51,932 bases of DNA from Actinobacillus porcinus (GCF_901764995.1 NZ_CABFKI010000015.1:1-51932), one strand, 5' to 3'. Positions 16,786 through 25,327 are shown, numbered from the stretch's first letter. Numbers and translations are program-made. The notes: generated by a model not told the origin, from the sequence alone.

Positions 16786-16923
16786 CTTAGGATAGAAAGG
16801 ACAACAAATCGTTTAGAAGGGTTATTTGGTGAACTTAAACGAAAAATAAATAATTATAACGGATTAAATAAAAGACGTAAGGTATTGTTTATACATGATT
16901 TTCTAAATAGAAGAAGTTGCTAA
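16786..16923 (+). pseudogene. Transposase C-terminal remnant (about 45 codons)
   Basis: This stretch reads NRLEGLFGELKRKINNYNGL and ends with DFLNRRSC before a stop. The NRLEG-LFGELKRK pattern is like the last conserved block of DDE transposases. No start and no upstream part are present. It is different from the IS1595-type fragment that follows. Confidence 0.5.
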
Positions 16924-16997
16924 TCTTTAAAGAAAATAAAAATTAGCAACTATTTTGTCTATCACACCTATCATTTAGATAAAATGAATGCAGATGA

Positions 16998-17351
16998 GCG
17001 GAGAGGGTTATTGGTTTTCTTGGATACGGTGAATTATTGCTAGATTATGATTTACGTACCGTCAATCACAAAAAAGAATATCGTAGTGATTTAGGTGTAA
17101 CCAACAATCAAGCGGAAAGTTTCTTTAGCCGTTTCAAACGAATGTACTACGGACAAACCCATAAAATGAGTAATACCTATTTACTCAATTATGCTAATGA
17201 AGTGGCTTACCGTGAAGATCATCGTAGAAAATCGAATGGTTGGCAGTTCAAAGATGTACTAAGCAAATGCCTAAATACCACAAACGAAGATAATGAATGG
17301 TGTGGCTATTGGCAACGAAAAATTGTTCATCAAGAAGTGATTTGGCAATAG
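16998..17351 (+). pseudogene. IS1595-family transposase, C-terminal fragment
   Basis: About 105 codons of the C-terminal catalytic part of an ISXO2-like transposase: YRSDLGVTNNQAESFFSRFK, then NTYLLNYANEVAYRED, then a conserved NGWQFKDVL. The N-terminal half is not present in front of it. A matching N-terminal half lies at 12670-13190 on the other strand. The small helix-turn-helix gene starts 8 bp after the stop and appears to travel with it. Confidence 0.75.
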
Positions 17352-17359
17352 GAATAATA

Positions 17360-17776
17360 ATGGCTTATAAACTTGACCAAAAACTAAAAGCCCTTATCTT
17401 TGAACGTAAGCAAGTGCTAGAACATTTAGCATTATTAGATGTGAAGATTGCTACCGTTCAACAAACCATTGAACTAATGAAAGCGAAAGAAGATATTGCA
17501 CGTTATAACACGGAAAACTTCATTTATCGCCGTAGGTATAAATTATTCAAAGGGAAAATCCGAAAGTATCTTATTCAGATGATGCGTGATGAACCGAACA
17601 AAGCCTTTACCATTACCGAGCTTACCCAGCGAATTTTTGATATTGAACAGACTCAAGGTATTCCATCAGAGAAACATTTAGACTCTGTTCGTAAGCAGTT
17701 GAATGAATTTCATCAGCGTGGTTGGATTACAAGAACACAAATCAGCCGCAAAGAAGTTTATTGGCAGTGGATATAA
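17360..17776 (+). CDS. Coiled-coil plus winged-helix protein (138 aa)
   Basis: A 138-aa protein with an N-terminal coiled coil (EHLALLDVKIATVQQTIELM) and a C-terminal winged-helix-like domain (FTITELTQRIFDIEQ, then QLNEFHQRGWITR). The ATG follows AGGA. It begins 8 bp after the transposase fragment. A second protein of the same architecture is encoded at 19916-20305, so the two flank the AbiL pair. I infer that they are accessory genes of IS1595-type elements, possibly regulators. No enzyme motif is seen. Confidence 0.65.
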   Translation: MAYKLDQKLKALIFERKQVLEHLALLDVKIATVQQTIELMKAKEDIARYNTENFIYRRRYKLFKGKIRKYLIQMMRDEPNKAFTITELTQRIFDIEQTQGIPSEKHLDSVRKQLNEFHQRGWITRTQISRKEVYWQWI

Positions 17777-17850
17777 AAATAGTAAACGAGCATTGTCATT
17801 TTTGCTTATTTTCAAAGAAAAAATCATTCCCCCTTGAAAAAAACTATTTT

Positions 17851-17889
17851 TAATGTTATTTTTGGAAAAAATTTCCAAAAATAACATTA
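17851..17889. promoter_or_regulatory. 39-base perfect inverted repeat before the AbiL pair
   Basis: Arms of 18 bases, starting TAATGTTATTTTTGGAAA, flank a 3-base AAA centre. It ends 13 bases before the ATG at 17903. It could be a protein operator, an RNA hairpin controlling the ATPase gene, or both. A perfect structure of this size is not expected by chance. Confidence 0.7.
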
Positions 17890-17902
17890 AAAAGGCTCTA
17901 CA

Positions 17903-19162
17903 ATGCTTATTGACTTTAGTGCGAAAAATTTCCGTTCATTTAATGAATTGCAAACCTTTAGTTTAATTAAAAGTAAAAGTAATGAGCTACCTAGCAATGC
18001 TTTTGGCATTGGTGAAAACTCAAACTTTAGTTTACTAAAAACTGCTGCAATCTATGGTGCTAATGCTAGCGGAAAGTCTAATTTTCTAAAGGCATTATCG
18101 ACTATGAAACGTATGGTCACAGGAAGTTATCAACGTGGAGATAAACTTCCTGTTGTTCCGTTTAAGTTGAATGATTCTACAATTAACCAACCAACAGAAT
18201 TTGAAGTTACATTTATTGTTGATAACGTACGTTATCAATATGGTTTTAGTGCTTCAACGACCCAAATTTATGATGAATGGTTATTTGTATATCCTAAAAA
18301 TCACGCTCAAAAATGGTTTGAGAGAATTTGGAATGAACAAAATAAATCATACGATTGGAAATTTAGCTCATTCTTATTAGGTTCAAAACAAATTTGGGCT
18401 CAATCAACAAGAGAAAATGCTTTATTCTTAGCAACTGCAGTACAATTAAACAATGAACAACTAAGACCTATTTTTGATTGGTTTAATGATACCTTACACT
18501 TTGCTAACTCTGATGGTTTTACTCCCATTTTTACAGCAAATTTATGTGAAGATAATAGGAAAAATGATGTTCTAAAATTTCTAAAAACTGCAGATTTTCA
18601 TATTTCAGACATCAAGGTAGAAAAAACTGAATTTAATATTTCTGAATTACCAGCTGATATGCCAGAACCGTTAAAAGATTTTTTAACACAAAGCCTTAAA
18701 GGTGAAAAAAAATTGCGGTTAGAGACGATTCATGCTGATAATAATGGAGATCCAGTTCCATTTGATTTCTATGATGAATCAGACGGTACTCAAAAGTTTT
18801 TTGCTTTTGCGGGTCCAATCTTAGACGTTCTAAAAAATGGTTATGTGCTGTGTATTGATGAATTGAACGTGAATTTACATCCTAAACTTGTTCAGTTTCT
18901 GGTTGAGCTATTTCATAATCAAGAAAGTAATCCTAAAAATGCTCAATTAATTTTTACTACGCATGAAACCTCTATTTTGACTCAAGATGTTTTTCGTAGG
19001 GATCAAATTTGGTTTTGTGAACGCTCAAAAGAACAATCATCAGTATTATATCCATTATCAGATTTTAGTCCTAAAAAGGGGAAAGAAAATTTAGAATTAG
19101 GCTATCTTTCAGGTAGATATGGTGCATTACCCTTTATTAGTACATTTACTGGAGTAAAATAA
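17903..19162 (+). CDS. AbiLi / RloA-type ATPase
   Basis: A 419-aa SMC/ABC-like ATPase with Walker A GANASGKSN near residues 52-60, Walker B VLCIDELNVNLHP near 313-325 and the switch motif FTTHETS near 352. The N-terminus (LIDFSAKNFRSFNELQTFSL) is typical of the AAA_15/RloA group. Its stop overlaps the start of the RloB-like gene by one base (TAATG). RloA/RloB pairs correspond to the AbiL abortive-infection system, in which the ATPase controls a Toprim-like nuclease and stops phage growth. RloAB genes were first noted inside restriction-modification loci, as here. Confidence 0.85.
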   Translation: MLIDFSAKNFRSFNELQTFSLIKSKSNELPSNAFGIGENSNFSLLKTAAIYGANASGKSNFLKALSTMKRMVTGSYQRGDKLPVVPFKLNDSTINQPTEFEVTFIVDNVRYQYGFSASTTQIYDEWLFVYPKNHAQKWFERIWNEQNKSYDWKFSSFLLGSKQIWAQSTRENALFLATAVQLNNEQLRPIFDWFNDTLHFANSDGFTPIFTANLCEDNRKNDVLKFLKTADFHISDIKVEKTEFNISELPADMPEPLKDFLTQSLKGEKKLRLETIHADNNGDPVPFDFYDESDGTQKFFAFAGPILDVLKNGYVLCIDELNVNLHPKLVQFLVELFHNQESNPKNAQLIFTTHETSILTQDVFRRDQIWFCERSKEQSSVLYPLSDFSPKKGKENLELGYLSGRYGALPFISTFTGVK

Positions 19163-19830
19163 TGGGAAGTGATGATTTACATAAAAAAAGAAAAGCCCTG
19201 ACATTGAAGCAAAAACAACGAAAAATAGGAGTACGAAAACCTTATGACCGAGTTTTAATTGTATGTGAAGGCTCCAAAACAGAGCCTTTATATTTCAAGG
19301 CTTTGAGAGAAGAATATCAGTTACATACTGCAAATATAGAGATTTGTAACTCTTCCGGTTCAGACCCTATAAGCATTGTAAATCATGCTAAGATACGCTA
19401 TCAGGAAGCTAAAAACGAAGGAAATTCTTTTGATAGGGTGTATTGTGTTTTTGATAAAGATCAACATGCTAAGTATGAGTCCGCAATCAAAAGCTTAGAA
19501 AGCTTGGTACCTAAAAACACATTTTTTGCTATTACATCTATTCCTTGCTTTGAATATTGGATTTTATTACATTTCGTTTATACAACAAGACCTTATTTTG
19601 CTACATATAGAAAGTCTGCAGCTGATAATGTTATTAGTGAGTTAAAACAATATATTCCTCATTACGAGAAAAATATTAATATTTTTGAGTTCATAAAACA
19701 CAATACATCATTTGCAATATCAAATGCCAAACGAGTAAATAAATCAGCTCAGAGAGCTTCTACGGATAACCCTTCTACTAAAGTAGTTGATCTTGTGGAA
19801 TATCTTATTAATTTATTAGAACGTAAATAA
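19162..19830 (+). CDS. AbiLii / RloB-type Toprim-like protein
   Basis: A 222-aa RloB-family protein. It has a basic N-terminal segment, then VLIVCEGSKTEPLYF with the conserved Glu of Toprim folds, then VYCVFDKDQH with the acidic DxD-like motif, and a C-terminal IPCFEYWILLHF block typical of RloB. It is the probable nuclease effector of the AbiL pair. It is translationally coupled to the ATPase gene. A bidirectional terminator follows. Confidence 0.85.
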   Translation: MGSDDLHKKRKALTLKQKQRKIGVRKPYDRVLIVCEGSKTEPLYFKALREEYQLHTANIEICNSSGSDPISIVNHAKIRYQEAKNEGNSFDRVYCVFDKDQHAKYESAIKSLESLVPKNTFFAITSIPCFEYWILLHFVYTTRPYFATYRKSAADNVISELKQYIPHYEKNINIFEFIKHNTSFAISNAKRVNKSAQRASTDNPSTKVVDLVEYLINLLERK

Positions 19831-19888
19831 GAGTGTTGTAGAACGAATTGTAATAAATAGAACAAAGCTATTTCGATAGAATATATAC

Positions 19889-19917
19889 AAAAATAGCGGT
19901 GTGATACCGCTATTTTT
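19889..19917. terminator. Bidirectional terminator
   Basis: AAAAATAGCGGT and ACCGCTATTTTT pair around GTGAT. It separates the convergent rloB-like gene and the small helix-turn-helix gene; it overlaps the last codons of the latter by two bases. Confidence 0.85.
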
Positions 19918-20305
19918 ACGAATGAGATGACTTTAATGGCTTCAACCGCCAATGAATCCCACTACGCTCAATCAATCTTTTTTTCTCCAACCGCAACAAC
20001 ATTCTTTTTACTACCTTATAATAACTATCACCTACATCAACAAATTGTTGTTGTCCTACTAACCGTAATACTCTTTCTGCGATATCTCCACATACCAACC
20101 ACGTACCCTGATTTTCCTTTAATACTTGTGCGATTAAATGAGCGGTAATCACAGGCTGGCTTTTCGGTGTTTTCGGCATAAATGGATCTGCCAACTCGCT
20201 AATCTCTTGCGTTAAAAGTTGCATTTGCACCGTTAATAAATCTTGTTTTTCTTTCAGTTGAAGCAACCGTTCGACTAACTCGTGTTTGAGTAACTTTTGT
20301 GTCAT
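19916..20305 (-). CDS. Coiled-coil plus winged-helix protein (129 aa)
   Basis: A 129-aa protein with an N-terminal coiled coil (ERLLQLKEKQDLLTVQMQLL) and a C-terminal winged-helix-like part (VVKRMLLRLEKKRLIERS). It resembles the 138-aa protein at 17360 in size and plan. The ATG at 20305 follows directly a strong hairpin plus T-tract whose 3' arm contains the only plausible ribosome site (AGGGA). It lies on the strand opposite to the AbiL genes. Confidence 0.6.
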   Translation of the reverse strand: MTQKLLKHELVERLLQLKEKQDLLTVQMQLLTQEISELADPFMPKTPKSQPVITAHLIAQVLKENQGTWLVCGDIAERVLRLVGQQQFVDVGDSYYKVVKRMLLRLEKKRLIERSGIHWRLKPLKSSHS

Positions 20306-20312
20306 AATAAAA

Positions 20313-20343
20313 ATCCCTATTGAGTGAAAATTTCAATAGGGAT
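20313..20343 (-). promoter_or_regulatory. Leader hairpin with T-tract before the 129-aa gene
   Basis: On the minus strand ATCCCTATTGA pairs with TCAATAGGGAT and is followed by TTTTATT and the ATG at 20305. It resembles an attenuator: the hairpin can terminate transcription and also hides the AGGGA site. Confidence 0.6.
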
Positions 20344-20442
20344 GTTAATGTTTTCAATCGGTTAAATCTTTGTGCAACTGCTACATAATACCGCGAATAT
20401 GATTATTCGGCAATTTATATAAACACTATTTGGGTAGCAAAA

Positions 20443-20730
20443 ATGTTAAGTACAAAACGAAAAGCAGAAATGATTCAAAGTTTGAAAGATGATTATGTTG
20501 TACTGACAGATATTGTCTGTGAAGTTATTGCTGACACTAAAGCAGATATGATTGTCTTAAAAAGAGAAAATATCCATGTCTCTGATATTGAACAAGATAA
20601 ATACCGTTTACATCAGCTTGATAATGCGTATTTGTCTCTGTGTGATAAAGATCAGGTTAAAGCCGTTGATGTCATTGAACAAATTTATGAATTAAGCGAT
20701 AAATACGACAAACTACGAATGAGTATTTAG
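20443..20730 (+). CDS. Hypothetical helical protein (95 aa)
   Basis: A 95-aa, highly charged, probably all-helical soluble protein starting MLSTKRKAEMIQSLKDDY. No strong ribosome site is visible. No family was recognised. It is followed by a hairpin terminator at 20775. Confidence 0.5.
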   Translation: MLSTKRKAEMIQSLKDDYVVLTDIVCEVIADTKADMIVLKRENIHVSDIEQDKYRLHQLDNAYLSLCDKDQVKAVDVIEQIYELSDKYDKLRMSI

Positions 20731-20774
20731 TGATGGCAAGAGACACAAAAGTTAATTTATCCGGAAAAGAAAAA

Positions 20775-20801
20775 CCGCCATTACTGGCGGCTAAAAAAGC
20801 T
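20775..20801. terminator. Terminator hairpin
   Basis: AAAAACCGCC / GGCGGCT with A and T runs sits between the convergent genes ending at 20730 and 20804. Confidence 0.65.
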
Positions 20802-20803
20802 TA

Positions 20804-21361
20804 TTATGCAATTAATAATTCATCTTCAATATCTGGGCTCGGTATCAATTTTCGAATCTGTTTGGATGTTGCAGTGATAATTCCCGATGCAAATTCTTGA
20901 ACACTAACCATAACAATAGAGACTGCTGCAATAGGAATAATCCACATAACCCAAGCACCTGAATTGGCTTTGAACGCATTAGAAATAACAGATTGGCTTT
21001 GATTTAGAAGCGATTTTAATTCGCTATTTTCTGTTGCCAATACCATTTTGTGTCGTTTTTCTAAACGTTCTCTTAGTTTTGCATCGTTTTCATATTGTTT
21101 TTTCATTTCGAAAATAAGAGAAATGTCAATTTTAGGTAAGCGCGTCATTAAATTAGCAACGCTTTCATTAATCATATGATAAACTACCTTATCATTTTCA
21201 TTCAACTCTTCAATATCCATTTGATGTAGTTCCATTTGAATCATCAAAAGCTCTGCACGTAACGCCATTCTTTTATTAGGTGCAATGATTGACTCATATA
21301 CTAAATGCCCAAGTGCTAAAGCGATGATCACATAAAGCAATCCAGTCATTACACTAATCAT
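20804..21361 (-). CDS. Membrane protein with coiled coil (185 aa)
   Basis: A 185-aa protein with an N-terminal transmembrane helix (GLLYVIIALALGHLVY), a long charged helical middle and a second membrane segment near residue 145 (WVMWIIPIAAVSIVMV). Its ATG overlaps the stop of the 113-aa gene by 4 bases. It lies just after the end of the remaining conjugation genes. I do not recognise it as a known transfer protein. Confidence 0.6.
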   Translation of the reverse strand: MISVMTGLLYVIIALALGHLVYESIIAPNKRMALRAELLMIQMELHQMDIEELNENDKVVYHMINESVANLMTRLPKIDISLIFEMKKQYENDAKLRERLEKRHKMVLATENSELKSLLNQSQSVISNAFKANSGAWVMWIIPIAAVSIVMVSVQEFASGIITATSKQIRKLIPSPDIEDELLIA

Positions 21362-21699
21362 CTTTGTACTCCTATTTTATTTTTCATTTTTGATGAATAT
21401 TTCTTGAATTCTTTCTCTAATTTTGCATAGTTACGGCGGTTTCTTTTAGCATCACGAATCCACGCCAACACAGTCACAATAAACAGGATATATCCTACGA
21501 TATAACCTGTTTTTAGATATTCAAGAAATAAAAAAGTTAATTTAGAAATATCTTCAGATGGTAATCTATAGAGAACAAACAGAAAAGCAAGCATGACAAT
21601 CAAAATAGGCAGTTGACCACGATTCATTGCAGTATTTAATACATCTCGCACCGCTTGTGCCCAAGTGACTTTTGTATTTCGATTATTATCGCTATTCAT
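21358..21699 (-). CDS. Membrane protein (113 aa)
   Basis: A 113-aa inner-membrane protein with two hydrophobic segments (LPILIVMLAFLFVLY and TGYIVGYILFIVTVLAWI) and a very basic C-terminal tail. It is coupled to the 185-aa gene by a 4-base overlap, so both probably form one membrane complex. A hairpin (AGCCTGCAAGT / ACTTGTAGGCT, about 21721-21746) lies just upstream. Function unknown. Confidence 0.6.
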   Translation of the reverse strand: MNSDNNRNTKVTWAQAVRDVLNTAMNRGQLPILIVMLAFLFVLYRLPSEDISKLTFLFLEYLKTGYIVGYILFIVTVLAWIRDAKRNRRNYAKLEKEFKKYSSKMKNKIGVQR

Positions 21700-21811
21700 T
21701 AAATCCCCAATTAAACCAATAGCCTACAAGTAAGACTTGCAGGCTGTATCTGATAAATATAATGCTGTATTCTAAATCAGTTAACTTTAACTGACAATAA
21801 CTTTCCCACTT

Positions 21812-21870
21812 TATGTGGTTTATTTTACCGATAAACCACAAAAAAACCGCCATCCAAGGCGGTTTTGTTG
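21812..21870. terminator. Terminator hairpins after the conjugation cluster
   Basis: Two adjacent hairpins are present: TGTGGTTTAT / ATAAACCACA around 21813-21840, and AAAACCGCC / GGCGGTTTT at 21843-21866. The second is a classical terminator for the minus-strand gene ending at 21897. Confidence 0.75.
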
Positions 21871-21896
21871 TGCTTATGCTATTGTTCGATAAGCAT

Positions 21897-22301
21897 TTAT
21901 AAACTTCTCATCTTAGTAAATTCAAGATTTTGTTTAGCTTGTTTGCAGTTTACGTTCTCTGAACGATCACCTTTCGAAATGGATAACGCGGCGGTATCAA
22001 CTTCGTCACTGCCACGTGGTATCACCACTTCAATTTGATATGACGTACCTTTATCAACAAGTTCCAATGTGCTTGTTGAGAAGCCAGACCCCACTGCAAC
22101 CGCCGTTTCTTCTCTTGCCATCACATCTTTAATCGCATTTTTAAAGGTTGTGCTGCCATAAGTAAATTCATAGTTATTACCAACTTTTTTCACCAACACG
22201 GATGAGCCATTTTCCGTTTTACATGAAAAAATTGTGGAATTCGCTGCACTTGCTGAAACAGACATTGCAGCTAACACTAAGGCAGTCATAAGTTTACGCA
22301 T
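21897..22301 (-). CDS. Secreted hypothetical protein (134 aa)
   Basis: A 134-aa protein with a clear signal peptide (RKLMTALVLAAMSVSASAA, cleavage near residue 20). The mature part has two cysteines (FSCKTENG and VNCKQAKQ) that may form a disulfide in the periplasm. The ribosome site AAGGAG precedes the ATG. It is the last gene of the conjugation cluster, in the place where a TraG-type gene would be expected. I do not know its function. Confidence 0.65.
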   Translation of the reverse strand: MRKLMTALVLAAMSVSASAANSTIFSCKTENGSSVLVKKVGNNYEFTYGSTTFKNAIKDVMAREETAVAVGSGFSTSTLELVDKGTSYQIEVVIPRGSDEVDTAALSISKGDRSENVNCKQAKQNLEFTKMRSL

Positions 22302-22344
22302 AATAAATCTCCTTAAATAGATGGTTAACTTTCGGTATTATACC

Positions 22345-24357
22345 TTAACTTTTACCAAGAATATAATCTGCTTCTTGATTTCTTCGTTTGGCATTAATGC
22401 CACCGTTATTCGTTTGACGATTTCTCACCGCATTGGCTAAACCTGTCATATCACCTGTTTTGGCAGCGTTAATGGCTGCTTGTTTCACATCTTTCGTTAG
22501 TCGTCCATAATTATAGGCATACGATGTTAGCGCAGCTTGCACGTTTGCAGGTAATGCATCCCATGACTCAGCTAATACTTGGTTTCTTGCTCTATTGGCA
22601 AACTCTTGAGTACGGCGCGCCAAATCACGTTCCGCATCTTCTCGCGTTATCACCGTATCTTTAGTGACCTTAACCACAGTACCATCGGCTTTGGTAATGG
22701 TATCTGAACCATAACCTGTCCGATAAGCATTAACATCCCAATAGGCTTTTGAACTAAATCCTTCAAAATTTTTCAATAATGCCGTTGCCTGATCGATAGC
22801 TGCTCCAGTTAAAGGCGGAATTGAACTATAACTGCCTGAACCTGAAATTCCTGTCCCACTACCTGAACCGCCCGGGGTTGGTGTGGCGTTATATGAGCCA
22901 TAGAAGCCATTTAACCCACTTTCTTCTGTTGGCACATTCATGTTGATATATCGTTCAACAGGGGCTAAGTTTGAACCACTGACACTACCCTGCGATTTTG
23001 TTTTTTCGCCCCAGATACGCGTATCACTGTTATCTTTTGCGTTACTGGTTAATGCACGTTGTTGCTCAACCGTGCGGTTATTTAAAATGGCGATAATCGT
23101 ATTTTGGTTAATGGAACGTTGCAAGTCCATTTCCATTTTCACTTGGTTAATCTCGCGATCTAATGTCGCTAAATTACGCTCTAATTCTTCCATCGCATCG
23201 GTATTTTGTGTCACGTTAGGTTCGCGCATCCCGGCTAATAGCATACGTCTTGCCATTAATGCTTTTTCAAGGTTACGTGAAATCGCCACTTCGTTCGACA
23301 AACGAGTCGCTAAAATGACAGCGTCAGGATCTTCTTTTAATGATTCAATCACTGTACGCGTAATAGGGACAGTGGTAGAGCCTAATGTTGCTAATTGTTC
23401 ATTGGTGACCGATGGTGAATTTAAAACATCTTGGAAATTTGCCATCAATTTAATGGTTTCTTTCTCAATTTTCGGCGCAAGCCCCGTCCCGGCTTTTGCT
23501 TCGATGGCAGGTGTACCGCAGTCTGCACAAGTAGACAATGATTTATCACCTAAGACATCTCTCACCCAAGCTGCGGCGTCTTCAGGTTTTTTCCATTCAG
23601 AGCAAAGCATGCCATCGCAAGCTTGCGATGAAATACTGCTTTTATCCGTTGCCTTACGCCCTAAGAGAACGTTATAACCTGCAAGTACAGAGTCATAAAT
23701 GACTTCAATTCGTCCTTGATTTTGTCCCCCTTTCTTTTCACCGCCAATCCATTGAACACCATTTTTACCGCCGTCTTTCTCCATTTGCTTTTTCGCCATT
23801 TTAGGGTCGGTCGAGACACTTACGATGTCTTTGTAGTTTTCAAGCTTCGCTAAATCTGTCCATTTATTCCCCATGACACGATCGGCCAATTGAGCACTCA
23901 TCGTTTCACAGTCGGTTTTAAACTTATTAAAATCAAGGGACGCTTGATACATCCCATTGGTTAAAATGTCATACAACTGCGGATTGGCACGTTGAATAAT
24001 CATGGCAGGTAAGCTCGCGACCGCGCCTTGTGCGGATTCAATCACATTCCCGAATAAATCTTTAAACCCTTCTGTTACGCCATTTAATTGATTTTTAACG
24101 CTCGTTTTTAAATCAAAATTACCGCACATTAAGTTACTCGACCAACCAATACCGATACTATAGGTATTGGGGGCTTTATTGGCAGTCGGCGGCATAATCG
24201 CCGCACCGCCCCCGATGGAATAAAACAAATTATCGGATAAGACAGAGCCTTGCAAATAATTAGCTGAAACAGAATTCGATGTTAAGGTGCTGATCCCCAC
24301 TAGCATACTCAATGCAAGTGGCGTTAATTTTTGTTGATAGGATTTCTTTGACTTCAT
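22345..24357 (-). CDS. PFL_4711-family conjugation protein with a C-terminal T4-type lysozyme domain
   Basis: A 670-aa secreted protein. Residues about 1-480 match the integrating-conjugative-element protein of the PFL_4711 family (TIGR03755 type): signal peptide, YLQGSVLSDNLFYSIGGGAAI, paired cysteines and a long coiled coil. A Gly/Ser/Pro-rich linker follows near 480-520. The last 150 residues form a lysozyme-like muramidase domain of the GH24 type. Its catalytic Glu 532, Asp 541 and Thr 547 have exactly the spacing of T4 lysozyme Glu11-Asp20-Thr26 (FEGF, YWDVNAYRTGYG). The fusion would let a periplasmic transfer-machinery protein cut peptidoglycan. It is downstream of the PFL_4710 gene. 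Confidence 0.82.
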   Translation of the reverse strand: MKSKKSYQQKLTPLALSMLVGISTLTSNSVSANYLQGSVLSDNLFYSIGGGAAIMPPTANKAPNTYSIGIGWSSNLMCGNFDLKTSVKNQLNGVTEGFKDLFGNVIESAQGAVASLPAMIIQRANPQLYDILTNGMYQASLDFNKFKTDCETMSAQLADRVMGNKWTDLAKLENYKDIVSVSTDPKMAKKQMEKDGGKNGVQWIGGEKKGGQNQGRIEVIYDSVLAGYNVLLGRKATDKSSISSQACDGMLCSEWKKPEDAAAWVRDVLGDKSLSTCADCGTPAIEAKAGTGLAPKIEKETIKLMANFQDVLNSPSVTNEQLATLGSTTVPITRTVIESLKEDPDAVILATRLSNEVAISRNLEKALMARRMLLAGMREPNVTQNTDAMEELERNLATLDREINQVKMEMDLQRSINQNTIIAILNNRTVEQQRALTSNAKDNSDTRIWGEKTKSQGSVSGSNLAPVERYINMNVPTEESGLNGFYGSYNATPTPGGSGSGTGISGSGSYSSIPPLTGAAIDQATALLKNFEGFSSKAYWDVNAYRTGYGSDTITKADGTVVKVTKDTVITREDAERDLARRTQEFANRARNQVLAESWDALPANVQAALTSYAYNYGRLTKDVKQAAINAAKTGDMTGLANAVRNRQTNNGGINAKRRNQEADYILGKS

Positions 24358-24376
24358 AACGTTCTCCCTTAAAAGA

Positions 24377-25327
24377 CTAATAACTCATCCAATCCGTGCT
24401 ACCTAGGAATGTTTGCCCACGGCGTTTACAACAGGCATAAGGTCGCCACAATGCCCAGCTGTAATTTCCTTGTTCGGATAATTTGCTCGAATAACTGTCC
24501 GCAGCTTGACCATCAGGGAAAATCGAACAAGATTGTGACATCGCAGGGCTTAACATTTGCCATTTATGGGTTTTCTTATCCCCTTCTTTGACTTCTTTCG
24601 GTGGCCAGTATCCCGCTGAATTCCCTTTTGTAGCCGGGTAATACACATGCAATTGTCCTGAGCGACTGACAATGTCTGCTACACGTTGTGCAATGAGCCC
24701 TGCCGCTTTGTAATCATGCACTTGCGTCACACTGCCTGAACGCGGATAAATATTTCCCCATAAATCACCATTGGCGCGCACTTCGCGCATGCCCGGTGTT
24801 AAGGCTTCAGGGTAAAGCATTTCAGGAACACCTTGATTCCATGCAAGATAATCTAAGGCACTTAAAAAATAAGGTTGAAACGGTGTTGTTTGTGATTCAC
24901 AGGAGTAACCCATACTGCTAATCATATTCAAAAATAAACCGCCGGGATGACCAATAGCTTCTGCATTTTTGAAACGATATTGACTGTAATTTTTAATCGG
25001 ACTTTGTGCTCGTCCGCCTTGTGCGCCTTGATTCATCCAGCTCATTTCCGTCCAAGGACTTTGTCCTATATGGTTGTAGCTCGAAACAACCATCTCCGGG
25101 ATGAAATGATGAACTTTCACGGACGTTCGGACAGTGCAACCAAATTTAGTGCAAAACAGCCAATAACACATTCCGACAAGCTTATAATCCGCGCAATCGG
25201 GAGACGCGCTAGATGTTAAAATAGTCGCAGTATTAATTTGATTCGCCGCAACGTTGCCGGAATAAGTCAGTGGCAACATCCCCATCGTGCCACTTAAAAA
25301 GACGGTGAAAAATTTAGATCTATTCAT
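24377..25327 (-). CDS. PFL_4710-family conjugation protein (TIGR03756 type)
   Basis: A 316-aa secreted protein beginning MNRSKFFTVFLSGTMG with a signal peptide. It has a cysteine-rich mature part (CADYKLVGMCYWLFCTKFGC) and the conserved block PEALTPGMREVRANGDLWG. It corresponds to the PFL_4710 family of ICE transfer proteins, related to TraU of F-type systems and needed for pilus or mating-pair formation. The start at 25327 overlaps the upstream gene by 8 bases. The longer frame to 25435 is a read-through artefact. Confidence 0.85.
   Translation of the reverse strand: MNRSKFFTVFLSGTMGMLPLTYSGNVAANQINTATILTSSASPDCADYKLVGMCYWLFCTKFGCTVRTSVKVHHFIPEMVVSSYNHIGQSPWTEMSWMNQGAQGGRAQSPIKNYSQYRFKNAEAIGHPGGLFLNMISSMGYSCESQTTPFQPYFLSALDYLAWNQGVPEMLYPEALTPGMREVRANGDLWGNIYPRSGSVTQVHDYKAAGLIAQRVADIVSRSGQLHVYYPATKGNSAGYWPPKEVKEGDKKTHKWQMLSPAMSQSCSIFPDGQAADSYSSKLSEQGNYSWALWRPYACCKRRGQTFLGSTDWMSY

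Noticed and set aside
20733-20923. Plus-strand frame after the 95-aa gene
   Set aside because: It runs through the terminator hairpin and into the antisense of the 185-aa membrane gene.
22940-23677. Plus-strand ORF of 245 aa
   Set aside because: It is antisense to the PFL_4711-family gene, whose protein family is clear; the long frame is a shadow.
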